From the NCBI RefSeq assembly GCF_000526155.1, contig NZ_JAFN01000001.1:2505014-2569013 (forward strand): a stretch of DNA of 64,000 nt, given 5' to 3'. The translations under genes and the position numbers were made by a program. This document shows positions 25,093 to 34,453 of the stretch, piece after piece. Under the pieces are notes generated by a model. It did not search any database and was not told where the DNA came from. It was given only the letters and a program-made list of their open reading frames with translations. This DNA comes from Deferrisoma camini S3R1 (lineage in GTDB: Bacteria; Desulfobacterota; Deferrisomatia; Deferrisomatales; Deferrisomataceae). Numbering within the stretch: the stretch's first letter is position 1; each line of letters opens with the position of its first letter.

Positions 25093-26481
25093 ATGAAACA
25101 CGCGATCCGAAGGCTTTCCTCCGCAGGGCTTTTCGCCCTCGTTCTCACCGGGGCGGCGTGGGCAGCCGACGAGCCCCTCACCGCCGATGTGGTGCAGACC
25201 CATCTCAACTACGTGTGGACCCTGGTGGCCGCCTTCCTCGTGTTCTTCATGCAAGCGGGGTTCGCCATGGTGGAGGCCGGGTTCACCCGGGCCAAGAACG
25301 TGTGCAACATCCTGATGAAGAACTTCATGGACTTCGGGATGGGAGCGCTCGCCTTCTTCTTCGTCGGGTTCGGGCTCATGTTCGGGCTGTCGAACGGCTG
25401 GATCGGGACCTCTGGGTTCATGCTCCGCGATTTCGCCGTGGATGGGGACCCGTGGGTGTATGCCTTTTTCATGTTCCAGGTGGTGTTTGCGGCCACCGCC
25501 GCCACCATCGTGTCGGGCGCCGTGGCGGAACGGATGAAGTTCAGCGGGTACCTCGTGTTCAGCGCCCTCATGACCGCGATCGTCTACCCGGTGTTCGGCA
25601 GTTGGGCCTGGGGCAGCTTGTACAAAGGTGGCGGCTGGCTCGAGGGGCTGGGGTTCATCGACTTTGCGGGCTCCACGGTGGTCCACTCCGTTGGCGGCTG
25701 GGCGGCCCTTGCCGGCGCCATCGTGGTGGGGCCCCGGATCGGCAAGTACAAGAACGGTAAACCCCAGGCCATCCCGGGCCACTCCATTCCGCTGGCAGCC
25801 CTGGGCGTGCTGATCCTCTTCTTCGGGTGGTTCGGGTTCAACCCGGGGTCCACCACCGCGGGCGACACCTCCATCGCCCTGATCGCGGTGACCACGGCCC
25901 TGGCGGGTGCGGCGGGGCTCGTCTCGACCATCTACTACACGTGGGTTCGGTTCGGGAAACCTGACGTGGGCATGACCCTGAACGGCTGTCTGGCCGGGCT
26001 CGTGGGCATCACGGCTGGCTGCGCCAATGTCAGCCCCCTGTCGGCCATCGTGATCGGGCTCGTGGCCGGGGTGCTCGTGACCGAGTCGGTGGTGCTCTTC
26101 GACAAGGTGGGGGTGGACGACCCCGTGGGCGCGGTGTCGGTGCACGGCGTGTGCGGCGCCTGGGGCACGCTGGCGGCAGGCCTGTTCAACTCGGCGGGGT
26201 TCTCCTGGAGCGTGGTGGGGGTGCAGGTCCTCGGGATCGCCGTGGCCTTCGTGTGGGCCTTCGGCTCCAGCTTCGTGCTCTTCCGGATCCTCAAGGCGGT
26301 GATGGGGGTGCGTCTGAGCGCGGAGGAGGAGCTAACGGGCTGCGACCTGTCCGAGCACGGCCTGAGCGCGTACCCCGAGTTCCTCTTTCCCACCGTGATC
26401 GGCTCAGCAGGCTCTGGACCCAACGACGGCTCCGAAGCGCGTCTGGGCGCGGCCGGAAAACTGGCCTCCTCCGAAGTCTGA
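25093..26481 (+). CDS. amtB: Ammonium transporter AmtB
   Basis: The 462-residue protein has a signal peptide (cleavage after AAWA) and about eleven membrane segments. The twin pore histidines lie in TVVHSVGGWAALAG and AVSVHGVCGAWGTLA, and the family signature FGFNPGSTTAGD is present. It imports ammonium and is gated by PII. GGAGACGG precedes the ATG. The gene is followed by a porin gene 49 bases on, and nif control genes lie beyond. Confidence 0.94.
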   Translation: MKHAIRRLSSAGLFALVLTGAAWAADEPLTADVVQTHLNYVWTLVAAFLVFFMQAGFAMVEAGFTRAKNVCNILMKNFMDFGMGALAFFFVGFGLMFGLSNGWIGTSGFMLRDFAVDGDPWVYAFFMFQVVFAATAATIVSGAVAERMKFSGYLVFSALMTAIVYPVFGSWAWGSLYKGGGWLEGLGFIDFAGSTVVHSVGGWAALAGAIVVGPRIGKYKNGKPQAIPGHSIPLAALGVLILFFGWFGFNPGSTTAGDTSIALIAVTTALAGAAGLVSTIYYTWVRFGKPDVGMTLNGCLAGLVGITAGCANVSPLSAIVIGLVAGVLVTESVVLFDKVGVDDPVGAVSVHGVCGAWGTLAAGLFNSAGFSWSVVGVQVLGIAVAFVWAFGSSFVLFRILKAVMGVRLSAEEELTGCDLSEHGLSAYPEFLFPTVIGSAGSGPNDGSEARLGAAGKLASSEV

Positions 26482-26530
26482 TCCTGAACCCGATGGACGT
26501 TTTCTCCGTCTCCAGCGAAAGGGGCACCCC

Positions 26531-27289
26531 ATGAGCACGAACCCCGTCATTGCGGCTGCTCTCGTCGCCGCGCTCATCACCGCGCCTGCCACCGCGGCCG
26601 ACGTGGAGGACTGGCTGGCGCCCGCCAACTTCACGGGCAACGTGGCGTACACTTCGGACTACGTGTTCCGCGGCGTCTCCCAAACGGACTCCAACTGGGC
26701 CGTCCAGGGCGGGCTCGACTACGCCGCCCCTGCCGGTGTGTACGTCGGCACCTGGGCCTCCAATGTGAGCTTCGGGGGGGGTGTGGAGATGGACCTCTAC
26801 GGCGGGTTCGCGTCGGAGATCTCTGGAGTGTCGTATGACGTCGGGGTCGTCTATTACGCATACCCAAAATCCAACGACGACCCGGAGATGAACTATTACG
26901 AGGCATCGCTCCGCCTCGGCTACACCCTGCCCGGCTGGGGGGCTCTCTCGCCGTCGGTGGGGCTCGGGTACTCATATTCGCCTGACTTTTTCGGGGAGGA
27001 CGGGGCCGCCCATTACCTCGTCGCCGACGCCAGCCTCGGCCTCCCCCATGGCCTGACCCTTTCGGGCGAGGTGGGGTGGCAGACGGTGGAAGGCGACCAG
27101 ACCACCGGGCACGGTCGAGGGCTCGACGGCGGTGATGGATTCGACTACGTGCATTACCGGGTGGGCATATCCGGATCGGTCAAAGGAATGGACCTCGACC
27201 TCAGCTACCACAACACCACCGAGCCTGACTTCCTCGGCGAGGACGTCGCAGACGGTCGGCTCGTGTTCACGGTGTCCCGTTCCCTCTGA
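26531..27289 (+). CDS. TorF-family putative outer-membrane porin
   Basis: The 252-residue protein starts with a signal peptide (cleavage after APATA) and continues with alternating beta strands rich in Tyr and Gly. The block GNVAYTSDYVFRGVSQTDSNWAVQ is recognisable as the TorF/TIGR02001 porin family, which is often encoded next to amtB. The C-terminus (LVFTVSRSL) fits an outer-membrane barrel. It probably lets small solutes, perhaps ammonium or amino acids, cross the outer membrane. An intrinsic terminator follows. Confidence 0.8.
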   Translation: MSTNPVIAAALVAALITAPATAADVEDWLAPANFTGNVAYTSDYVFRGVSQTDSNWAVQGGLDYAAPAGVYVGTWASNVSFGGGVEMDLYGGFASEISGVSYDVGVVYYAYPKSNDDPEMNYYEASLRLGYTLPGWGALSPSVGLGYSYSPDFFGEDGAAHYLVADASLGLPHGLTLSGEVGWQTVEGDQTTGHGRGLDGGDGFDYVHYRVGISGSVKGMDLDLSYHNTTEPDFLGEDVADGRLVFTVSRSL

Positions 27290-27307
27290 ACAGGTTGCAC
27301 AGCCCAC

Positions 27308-27338
27308 GGCCCCCAGCCCTTGTGGCCGGGGGCCTTTT
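27308..27338 (+). terminator. Intrinsic terminator after the porin gene
   Basis: GGCCCCC, a 13-base loop, GGGGGCC and TTTT lie 18 bases after the porin stop. It separates amtB-porin from draT, whose start lies ten bases beyond. Confidence 0.7.
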
Positions 27339-27348
27339 GGGCGCTCCC

Positions 27349-28155
27349 GTGCCCGTGCCCCCCCCGCTCCCCTCGTTCAACCTCTGCAACGTGCCGCCCC
27401 CGGTGCTCGCCTCGGTGGCGTTCCAACGCCACCCCCGGCCGGTTCACATCCAGGGGGTCCGCCGCACCCACCGCCGGCTGTTCGCGTGGCTCCGGCGCAC
27501 CCGGGATCCCCAGGACCGAAGCCGCCGGTTCCGGGAGTACATGGACGTGGCCTTCCGCCTCCACCAGTGGCGTGACGAGCCCGAAGGATCCGGACGCGCG
27601 AGTCTGCGGAACAGCTACTTCCGGTACCTGCGCGGATGGATGGTGGACTCGAACTCCCGGGAGGCCGCCGTCCTGAAAGCCTGGGCCGAGAGCCGGTTTG
27701 GGCTTCCGCCCTGTCATCACGGGGCCCCGATCCGGGGGACTGACGACCCGTCGTACCTGCGCTACCGCACCGCCGCGGCCCGGGGCGAGGGGAGGACGAA
27801 TGCCCTGCGTCTGCAGCTCGACCTCCTGTTCGAGTTCATCCAAGACGAGGTGCGGCGCCGGTACCCAGGGCCTCCGCGGGGTCTCAAGCTGTACCGGGGC
27901 ATCCACGACCTCGAGGAGCACGAGGTGACGGCGCGCCCGGCCCGCGACCGGGTCGTGGTATGGCTCAACAACCTGGTGTCGTTCACCCGTGACGCGGAGC
28001 GGGCCTGGGAGTTCGGTAGCCGGGTGCTGGAGGTGACCGTTCCCACGAGCAAGATCGTGTTCGACGGCCGCCTGCTGCACACGAGCCTGCTGGCCGGGGA
28101 GGAGGAGGTGCTGGCGCTGGGCGGTCAGGTGGAGGCAAAGGTGCGGTGGTGGTGA
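27349..28155 (+). CDS. draT: NAD+-dinitrogen-reductase ADP-ribosyltransferase
   Basis: DraT switches nitrogenase off by attaching ADP-ribose from NAD+ to an arginine of NifH after ammonium addition or energy loss. The protein (268 residues from this start; R. rubrum DraT has 276) shows the family opening SFNLCNVPPPVLASVAFQ, then FREYMDVAFRLHQW, SRLRNSYFRYLRGWMVDSN-like and KLYRGIHDLEEHEV blocks. The target arginine is present in NifH (CAGRGI). The start is uncertain: GTG 27349 or 27355, neither with a strong ribosome site. The end overlaps draG. Confidence 0.88.
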   Translation: MPVPPPLPSFNLCNVPPPVLASVAFQRHPRPVHIQGVRRTHRRLFAWLRRTRDPQDRSRRFREYMDVAFRLHQWRDEPEGSGRASLRNSYFRYLRGWMVDSNSREAAVLKAWAESRFGLPPCHHGAPIRGTDDPSYLRYRTAAARGEGRTNALRLQLDLLFEFIQDEVRRRYPGPPRGLKLYRGIHDLEEHEVTARPARDRVVVWLNNLVSFTRDAERAWEFGSRVLEVTVPTSKIVFDGRLLHTSLLAGEEEVLALGGQVEAKVRWW

Positions 28156-29027
28156 CGGCCGGGGTGTGCGACCGGGCCCGGGCGGCGATGCTCGGCTTCG
28201 GAGTGGGCGACGCCCTGGGGGCCACGACCGAGTTCATGACCGCGGCGGAGATCCGGCATCGATACGGAGTGCATCGGACCCTGCGGGGCGGAGGGTGGCT
28301 CGGGCTGCGGCCTGGCCAGGTCACCGACGACACCGGCATGCTTCTGGCCCTGGCCGAGGCCGTGGCGGAAACCGGGCGCTGGGACCTTGAGGCGATCGCC
28401 CAGGGGTTCGTGGCCTGGCTCCGGTCGCGGCCGGTGGACGTGGGCGCCACCTGCGCCCGAGGGATCCGGCGGCTCCTCGTGGAGGGCACCCTCCAAGCCC
28501 CCCCGGGAGAGTGGGACGCCGGAAACGGGGGCGCCATGCGGGCCCCGGCCGCCGGGATTGCTTCGCTGTCGAGCCCCCTTGCGGCGGGGACCCGCGCCGT
28601 ACGCCAGGCCCGCATCACCCACAACCACCCCCTTTCCGACGCCGCGTCGGCGGCGGTGGCTCTCATGGTGCGGGCGGCCGTGCTCGGGCTTGGGTTCGAG
28701 GCCGTCGACCGGGTGGCCCGGGCCCTGGGCCGCAGGCATCCGGCGTTTCGGGCCACCGGCATGCGGCCGGTGTCGAGCCCTTACGTGGTGGACACCCTCA
28801 GGACCGTGCTCTACTTCCTCCGGACGACCGGGTCGTTCGAGGAGTGCCTGGTGGGGGTGGTGAACCAGGGGGGCGACGCCGACACGGCGGGCGCCATCGC
28901 AGGCGCGATCGCGGGCGGCCTCGGGGGCACGGCCGCGGTCCCCCGCCCCTGGCTCCGCCGGCTCGACCCGCGGGTCCGCGACCGGTTGGAGGTGGCCGCG
29001 GGGAACCTGATCCGCCTCGGGGGATAG
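28146..29027 (+). CDS. draG: ADP-ribosyl-[dinitrogen reductase] hydrolase
   Basis: DraG removes ADP-ribose from NifH and turns nitrogenase on again. The 293-residue protein belongs to the ADP-ribosylglycohydrolase family: AMLGFGVGDALGATTEF at the start, the Mn-binding TDDTGM motif, GNGGAMR, and the second metal site NQGGDADTAGAIAGA. It overlaps draT. GTG starts at 28146 and 28152 are both possible; 28146 sits ten bases after GGAGG. Confidence 0.93.
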   Translation: MVVTAGVCDRARAAMLGFGVGDALGATTEFMTAAEIRHRYGVHRTLRGGGWLGLRPGQVTDDTGMLLALAEAVAETGRWDLEAIAQGFVAWLRSRPVDVGATCARGIRRLLVEGTLQAPPGEWDAGNGGAMRAPAAGIASLSSPLAAGTRAVRQARITHNHPLSDAASAAVALMVRAAVLGLGFEAVDRVARALGRRHPAFRATGMRPVSSPYVVDTLRTVLYFLRTTGSFEECLVGVVNQGGDADTAGAIAGAIAGGLGGTAAVPRPWLRRLDPRVRDRLEVAAGNLIRLGG

Positions 29028-29039
29028 GCGGAAACGGGT

Positions 29040-29516
29040 TCAGCCCCGACGCCGGACCGCCCAGCCGGCCCGGCGGAGCGCCAGGAGCCGGGTGGGGTGC
29101 CAACGCCGGTGCCGGTAAAACCGAAGGGCCGGGGCGTTGTCCCGGTCGGCCAGGAGCTGGAGCCTAAGGAGGCCCCGGCCGTGGGCCCAGGCCTCGGCAG
29201 CCTCCAGGAGCGTCGCGCCGATCCCCCGGCCGCGGAATCCCTCGTCCACCACCAGGTCCTCCAGGAGGCCCACTTCTCCGCCCTCGGCCGTGGATATGAG
29301 AACCTGCACGCTCACCATACCCACCGGCCGGCCCGCCGCCTCGGCCACGAAGACCTGCGCCCGGCGCGGATCTGCGGCCAGAAGCCACGCCAGGCCGCGG
29401 GCTTGGCGCGCGGGGTCGGAGGCGAAATCGGCCTCCAGACGAAAAAGTTGCTCCAGCAGCCGGCACAGAGCCGGCACATCGTCAGGCCGGGCTGGGCGGA
29501 CGGTAACAGCTTCCAT
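29040..29516 (-). CDS. GNAT-family N-acetyltransferase
   Basis: The 158-residue protein has the GNAT fold: an N-terminal VRPARPDDVPALCRLLEQLF, strand 4 EVGLLEDLVVDEGFRGRGIGATLLEAA with the acetyl-CoA-binding RGRGIG loop, and a final RFYRHRRW. The acceptor is unknown. AGGAGA precedes the ATG at 29516. It lies between draG and nifK and is convergent with draG, so any link with nitrogenase is only positional. Confidence 0.85.
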   Translation of the reverse strand: MEAVTVRPARPDDVPALCRLLEQLFRLEADFASDPARQARGLAWLLAADPRRAQVFVAEAAGRPVGMVSVQVLISTAEGGEVGLLEDLVVDEGFRGRGIGATLLEAAEAWAHGRGLLRLQLLADRDNAPALRFYRHRRWHPTRLLALRRAGWAVRRRG

Positions 29517-29534
29517 GGGGTCTCCTGGTAACGG

Positions 29535-29640
29535 CGGTCTACGGTTTTCGGTTGCCGGTCGCTTCTCGGGTGGTCTCGGCCGGAAGGCCAAAAGGATGGA
29601 AATCCAGAAGGCCGGAATCCTACTCGATTCCAGGTTGTTC
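29535..29640. repeat. Degenerate short repeats between GNAT and nifK genes
   Basis: A worn heptamer run (GGTCTAC GGTTTTC GGTTGCC GGTCGCT) is followed by purine-rich GGAAGGCC / GGAAATCC / AGAAGGCC units resembling the octamer family. Only loosely periodic. Confidence 0.35.
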
Positions 29641-29680
29641 GACCCGGCTGGCCGCAGGCTCCGGGCCGCCGGCATGGGGG

Positions 29681-31057
29681 CTACAGGACCAGCTCGAACG
29701 CGGCCTCGTCGGGTTCCCGGTCGATCCGGTCGAGGAACGCGTCGAGGATCTTCTCAGCGAGCCGCATGGCGCCCCGGTACCCCACGGTGGGGAAGAATTG
29801 GTGGCCGACCCGGTCGAGCACCGGAAACCCGTGGCGCACCAGGGGGATCCCTTCGTCCCGGGCGATGTACTTGCAGTAGGTGTTGCCGATGATGAGGTCC
29901 ACCGGCTCGTTCTTGATGAGCTGGTGGAAGTGGAACATGTCGGACGCCTGGGCCACGTTGCCCTCGACCCCGGCTTCCCCCAGGAGTCCTCGCACCCGTT
30001 CCTCGAACCGTTTGCCCGGGGTGCCTGTGACCACGTGCACGGGCTTCATGTCGAGGGTGAGGCAGAACTCCGTGAGCGGGATGAGGGGATCGGGATCCCC
30101 GACCAGGGCCACCTTCTTACCGTAAAAGTACTGGGACATGTCGGCCAGCAGGTCCACGAGCCGGCCCCGCTCCCGGGTGACCGAGGCCGTGACCTCCACC
30201 TTCCCGACCCGCCGCAGGGCATCCACGAACCGGTCGGTGGCGAGAAGCCCGATGGGCGTGTCGAGCACCTCGAAGGGGACCTGGGCCTTTTTCTCCAGGG
30301 CCTCCGCGGCCGGGGCCGAGGCCCAAGCCCCGAGGGCCAGGGTGGCTCGGCTGCCGCCCACGGTCCGCAGATCCTCCACCCGCACGCCCCCTTCCGGATA
30401 GAACTCGTGGCGGCCGGTCATGGGGGCGTCGAGAACGCCCGAGGTGTCGGGGAAAAGGAGGCTCTCCACGCCCATCTCGGCCGCCAGGTGCTTGAGCTCG
30501 GCCATGTCCGCGGGTTCCACGAACCCGGGGATCACGTTGATGCGATCGGCCGGGACCGTGCCGGGCTCGGCAAAATACTCCACCAGGGCCTTGGTCATGT
30601 TGGCGAACCCCGTGATGTGTGACCCCACGAAGCTCGGGGTGTTGGCGTGGATCACGGTCTTCCCCTCGGGGATCTTGCCCGCGTCCGTTGCGCTCTTGAC
30701 GATCTGGGGGATGTCGTCGCCGATCACCTCGGAAAGGCAGGTGGTGTGCACGGCCACCACGTCGGGGTCGTAGAGTGCAAAGATGTTCTCGATGGCCTGC
30801 GTCAGGTTGGCCATGCCCCCGAACACCGAGGCGCCCTCGGTGAACGAGCTCGTGGCCGCCATCACGGGCTCCTTGGTGTGGCGGGTGAGCATGCTACGGT
30901 GGTAGGCGCAACAGCCCTGGGACCCGTGGCTGTGGGGCAGGCACCGGTGCACCCCGAGGGCGGCGTAGAGCGCCCCCACGGGCTGGCAGGTCTTGGCGGG
31001 GTTTGTGGTGAGGGCCGATCGGTCTCGGATTTCTTTGTGGGTGTGTCGCAGCAACAT
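29681..31057 (-). CDS. nifK: Nitrogenase MoFe protein beta chain
   Basis: The 458-residue subunit has the P-cluster region NPAKTCQPVGALYAALGVHRC and HGSQGCCAYHR, and the beta-chain TTCLSEVIGDD block. At 458 residues it matches the Clostridium-type NifK and lacks the long N-terminal arm of the Azotobacter protein (523). It is the last gene of the nifH run, 30 bases after nifD. Confidence 0.95.
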   Translation of the reverse strand: MLLRHTHKEIRDRSALTTNPAKTCQPVGALYAALGVHRCLPHSHGSQGCCAYHRSMLTRHTKEPVMAATSSFTEGASVFGGMANLTQAIENIFALYDPDVVAVHTTCLSEVIGDDIPQIVKSATDAGKIPEGKTVIHANTPSFVGSHITGFANMTKALVEYFAEPGTVPADRINVIPGFVEPADMAELKHLAAEMGVESLLFPDTSGVLDAPMTGRHEFYPEGGVRVEDLRTVGGSRATLALGAWASAPAAEALEKKAQVPFEVLDTPIGLLATDRFVDALRRVGKVEVTASVTRERGRLVDLLADMSQYFYGKKVALVGDPDPLIPLTEFCLTLDMKPVHVVTGTPGKRFEERVRGLLGEAGVEGNVAQASDMFHFHQLIKNEPVDLIIGNTYCKYIARDEGIPLVRHGFPVLDRVGHQFFPTVGYRGAMRLAEKILDAFLDRIDREPDEAAFELVL

Positions 31058-31087
31058 GGGTCACCTCATCTGGCACGAAGCGGGGGA

Positions 31088-32716
31088 TCAGGACGCCTGG
31101 CGCAGGACCTCGGGCTGGGGTTTCTCGGCCCACGGCGGGGTCACGTGCCGCCAGATCCGGGTGTTCACCATACGATCGATCTCGCGGTAGAACCGGATCG
31201 CCCCGCGGAATCCGGCGTAGGGGCCGTGATAGTCGTAGTTGTGGAGCTGCTTCATCGGGATGCCGTGCTTCTGGATCACGTACTTCTCCTTGATGCCGGC
31301 GCAGAATACGTCGGGCCGGTAGAGCTCGATGAGCCGCTCGGTCTCATGGTGGGTGATGTCGTCGATGACCAGGCTCCCCACCTCCATGTCGGCCATGAGC
31401 CCCTCGTACTCCCCGAAATCCAGGCCCTGGGCCCGAAGGGCCTCGAGCTCGTCCGCGGTCTTGCGGGGCCGGTACTGCTCGGGGTCGGGCTCCACATCGA
31501 GCTCCTCGATGTTGCGGCTGTCGGCGTCGACCTTGATGAACGGCAGCACCTTTCGGCCTTCGTAGTCGTCCCGGTGGCCGAACTCGTACCCGGCCGCCAC
31601 GGTGCGCATGCCGATCTCCCGGAACAGCTCCTGGTAGTGGTGGGCCCGCGAGCCGCCGACGAACAGCATGGCGGTCTTGCCCCCGGTGCGGGGGCGGATT
31701 TCGTCGATTACGGCTCGGACCGCGGGCATCTCCTCGGCGATGACCCGCTCCACCCCGTCGATGAGCTCCGGGACGCCGAAGTACTGGGCGATCTTCCGCA
31801 GCGACTTGGCCGTGGCCTCGGCTCCGATGAAGTTCACCTTGATCCAGGGGATGCCGTACTTTTCCTCCGTCATCTCCGCCATGTAGTTAATGGAGCGATG
31901 GCACATGACGGCATTCAGGTCTGCCATGTGGGCCCGGGCGAACTGGTCGTACGAGGCGTTTCCGCTGAACGTGGACACCAAGGTGATCCCGCAGCGCTCC
32001 AGGATCCGCTCGATCTCGAACGCGTCGCCCCCGATGTTGTACTCCCCGAGCAGATTGATCCGGAACCGGCCCTCCGGCGGCTCGTCTTGGGTGCCCACCA
32101 CGTGCTGGAAGATGCCGTTGTTGGCGATGTGGTGGCCGGCCGACTGGCTCACTCCCTTGTAGCCCTCGCAGCTGAAGGCGAACACGTTGATGCCGAGCTC
32201 CTCCTTCATGTCGCGGGCCACGGCGTGGATGTCGTCGCCGATCAGGCCCACCGGGCAGGTGGCCGCGATGGCTATGGCCTTGGGCCGGAAGATCTCGTAG
32301 GCCTCCCGGATGGCCTTCCGGAGCTTCTTCTCCCCCCCGAACACGATGTCGTTCTCCTGCATGTCGGTCATGAGGGCGTAGGGCATGTAGTTGGGGGCGT
32401 CCTCCGAGGGCGGCCGGGTCTGGTTCCGGCGGGTGAGCCAGCTGTAGAACCCGCATCCCACGGGGCCGTGGGTGATGGTGAGGATGTCCCGGACCGGGCC
32501 GAGGATCACCCCCTTGCACCCGGCGTAGGAGCAGCCCCGCTGGGTGATCACGCCGGGCGTGGTCCGGGTGTTGGAGAGGATCTGGGGCCGGAACCCCTCC
32601 GTGTCGGGGGGGGCGTTCACCACGATCTGCTTGGCGCGCTTGCGGGCCGCCTTGGAGGGGTAGGCCTCGGTTATCACTCGTTTGGTGTCTTCGGGCCGCG
32701 GGGCTTCGGATGCCAT
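31088..32716 (-). CDS. nifD: Nitrogenase MoFe protein alpha chain
   Basis: The 542-residue subunit carries the P-cluster cysteines (GCSYAGCKGV, ATCPVGLIGDD), the FeMo-cofactor cysteine (CHRSINYM) and histidine (YHGPYAGFRGA). An insertion of about 50 residues around 395-450 (charged, DVEPDPEQYRPRK region) is the hallmark of Clostridium-type NifD (about 534 residues) and is absent from the 492-residue Azotobacter form. It follows nifX by 36 bases and precedes nifK. Confidence 0.96.
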   Translation of the reverse strand: MASEAPRPEDTKRVITEAYPSKAARKRAKQIVVNAPPDTEGFRPQILSNTRTTPGVITQRGCSYAGCKGVILGPVRDILTITHGPVGCGFYSWLTRRNQTRPPSEDAPNYMPYALMTDMQENDIVFGGEKKLRKAIREAYEIFRPKAIAIAATCPVGLIGDDIHAVARDMKEELGINVFAFSCEGYKGVSQSAGHHIANNGIFQHVVGTQDEPPEGRFRINLLGEYNIGGDAFEIERILERCGITLVSTFSGNASYDQFARAHMADLNAVMCHRSINYMAEMTEEKYGIPWIKVNFIGAEATAKSLRKIAQYFGVPELIDGVERVIAEEMPAVRAVIDEIRPRTGGKTAMLFVGGSRAHHYQELFREIGMRTVAAGYEFGHRDDYEGRKVLPFIKVDADSRNIEELDVEPDPEQYRPRKTADELEALRAQGLDFGEYEGLMADMEVGSLVIDDITHHETERLIELYRPDVFCAGIKEKYVIQKHGIPMKQLHNYDYHGPYAGFRGAIRFYREIDRMVNTRIWRHVTPPWAEKPQPEVLRQAS

Positions 32717-32752
32717 GGTCGTCTCCTCTTGGCTTGGGGGAAGGAGGCGTGT

Positions 32753-33061
32753 TCAGGGGGCCGCCGGAAGGGGGCCGGGTTGCACCACCACCTCGATGCC
32801 GCGGGCGGCCAACTCGGCGGCCGGCCGCTCGCCGATCCGGGCGCAGTACACCCGCCGGCAGTCTTCGAGGACCTCGGCGATGCCGACGAACCGCCCCTCG
32901 TCGAAAGGGTGGTCGGGGGCGCCGGTGGAAAGCGGGGTCACCGGTCGGGCGGCCACGAACCGGGGGCCGCCGGCCTCCAGGTCGTAGATCCAGAATCGGC
33001 GGGCCCGGCCGAAGTGCTCGTCCACGCTCTTGCCGTCGGTGGATGCGATCGCGAAGCGCAT
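32753..33061 (-). CDS. nifX: NifX/NifB-C family cofactor-binding protein
   Basis: A 102-residue single-domain protein of the dinitrogenase iron-molybdenum cofactor family: MRFAIASTDGKSVDEHFGRARRFWIYD at the start and CARIGERPAAELAARGIEVV later. Such proteins carry NifB-co or other FeMo-co precursors between NifB and NifEN. It lies directly after nifB, whose own C-terminus has a related domain. The symbol is assigned by position and family. Confidence 0.82.
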   Translation of the reverse strand: MRFAIASTDGKSVDEHFGRARRFWIYDLEAGGPRFVAARPVTPLSTGAPDHPFDEGRFVGIAEVLEDCRRVYCARIGERPAAELAARGIEVVVQPGPLPAAP

Positions 33062-33102
33062 GGGTCACCTCCTGGGGTGGGGAGTGGAAAGGGCGCGGGG
33101 AC

Positions 33103-34377
33103 TCAGCCGCACCCGGAGCCGTCGCCGCCGCAGCCGGGCCCGCGGGAGCAGCCGGCCCGGCGCCGGCGGAACCGCGTGGGATCGACGCCCGAGAACACGG
33201 CGGAGAGCCCGAGCTCGATGAACCCGTCCATCTCGATGGGTACGACCCCGGCCTCGGTGAGGATCGCCCGGGGCCCCTCCCCGACCCCGCTCACCAGCAC
33301 GGCGCGACAGTCGCCGAGCCCCTCGGCAAGCCGTCGCCACCGGTCGGGTCCGCCCCCGGGCGGAGGGGCCGGCCGCTCCTCCACAAGCAGAAACCCGGCC
33401 CCCTTCCGGGCCCACACCTGAAACGAGCGGGCCTCGCCCAGGTGCTGGTTCACGAGCATGCCCTCCCGGGTGGCCACGGCCACGTGGGGTCGGTCGGTGC
33501 GAAGGGGCGGGGGCGCTTCGGCAGCCTCTTGGAGGAGCGGCGCGAACTCGCCGGAGCGGTCCTCCCCCAGGAGCCCCACGGCGTCGGCCCGGCACCGGCG
33601 GCAGTGGCGCATCTGGGGCAGGAACCGCTCGGCCTCGGCGCGCAGCTCCCGCAGGAGCTCGGGCCCCGGCTCGGGCACGTCGGCCAGGGGGGTGCCCGCC
33701 GTGGGCACCAGCCCCATCACGTTCAGGACGTCGGCGCCCCATCCGGCCACAGTGCGGGCCACCTCGGCCACGTGGTGGTCGTTCACCCCGGGCACCACGA
33801 TGCAGTTAACCTTGACGAGGATCCCCCGGGCCTTGAGCCCGGTTACGGCCAGGCGCTGGCGCTCGAGGAGGACGGCGGCCGCCTCGGGGCCCCGGTAGAT
33901 CACCTTCCCGTCCCGGGCCCAGGCGTAGAGCGACGCTCCCACGGCCGGATCCACGGCGTTCACCGTGACCGTCACGTGGGTCACCCCTAGCGCGGGAAGT
34001 TCGTCGAGCAGCGGCGGCAGCCCCAGCGCGTTGGTGGCGACGCACAGGAGCATCTCGGGGCAACGCTCCCGCACGAGCCGGAGCGTCGTCAGGGTCTCGT
34101 CGGGGTTGGCGAATGGGTCGCCCGGGCCGGCGATGCCCACCACCGAGATGCGGGGTTCCGCGGCCACGACCCGCTCCAGATACCCAACGGCCTGGTGGGG
34201 CGAGAGCACGGCGCTCGTGACCCCGGGCCGGCTTTCGTTCACGCAGTTGTACCGGCGGTTGCAGTAGGCGCACTTCAGGTTGCACCGGGGCGCCACCGGA
34301 AGATGGATCCGGCCGCAGTGACCGTGGCTCTCCGCGTGGAAGCAGGGATGGCGGTTGAGGTCGAGGGCGGGGTTCAT
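33103..34377 (-). CDS. nifB: FeMo-cofactor biosynthesis radical SAM protein NifB
   Basis: The 424-residue enzyme makes NifB-co, the Fe8-S9-C core of the cofactor. The N-terminal HPCFHAESHGHCGRIHLPVAP and radical SAM CNLKCAYCNRRYNC (CX3CX2C) are plain, followed by a TIM-barrel part. A C-terminal NifX-like domain from about residue 310 contains REGMLVNQHLGEARSFQVW. The last 15 residues are unusually rich in Gly and Cys (GCSRGPGCGG). It starts 20 bases after the intended nifN stop, with GGAG upstream. Confidence 0.95.
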   Translation of the reverse strand: MNPALDLNRHPCFHAESHGHCGRIHLPVAPRCNLKCAYCNRRYNCVNESRPGVTSAVLSPHQAVGYLERVVAAEPRISVVGIAGPGDPFANPDETLTTLRLVRERCPEMLLCVATNALGLPPLLDELPALGVTHVTVTVNAVDPAVGASLYAWARDGKVIYRGPEAAAVLLERQRLAVTGLKARGILVKVNCIVVPGVNDHHVAEVARTVAGWGADVLNVMGLVPTAGTPLADVPEPGPELLRELRAEAERFLPQMRHCRRCRADAVGLLGEDRSGEFAPLLQEAAEAPPPLRTDRPHVAVATREGMLVNQHLGEARSFQVWARKGAGFLLVEERPAPPPGGGPDRWRRLAEGLGDCRAVLVSGVGEGPRAILTEAGVVPIEMDGFIELGLSAVFSGVDPTRFRRRRAGCSRGPGCGGDGSGCG

Positions 34378-34453
34378 GGGAGATATACTCCGGCGGTTTA
34401 GAGATAGCCGTAGCCCACGTCGGAGGCCTCCTGCCGCTGGGCGAGCAGGGCGT

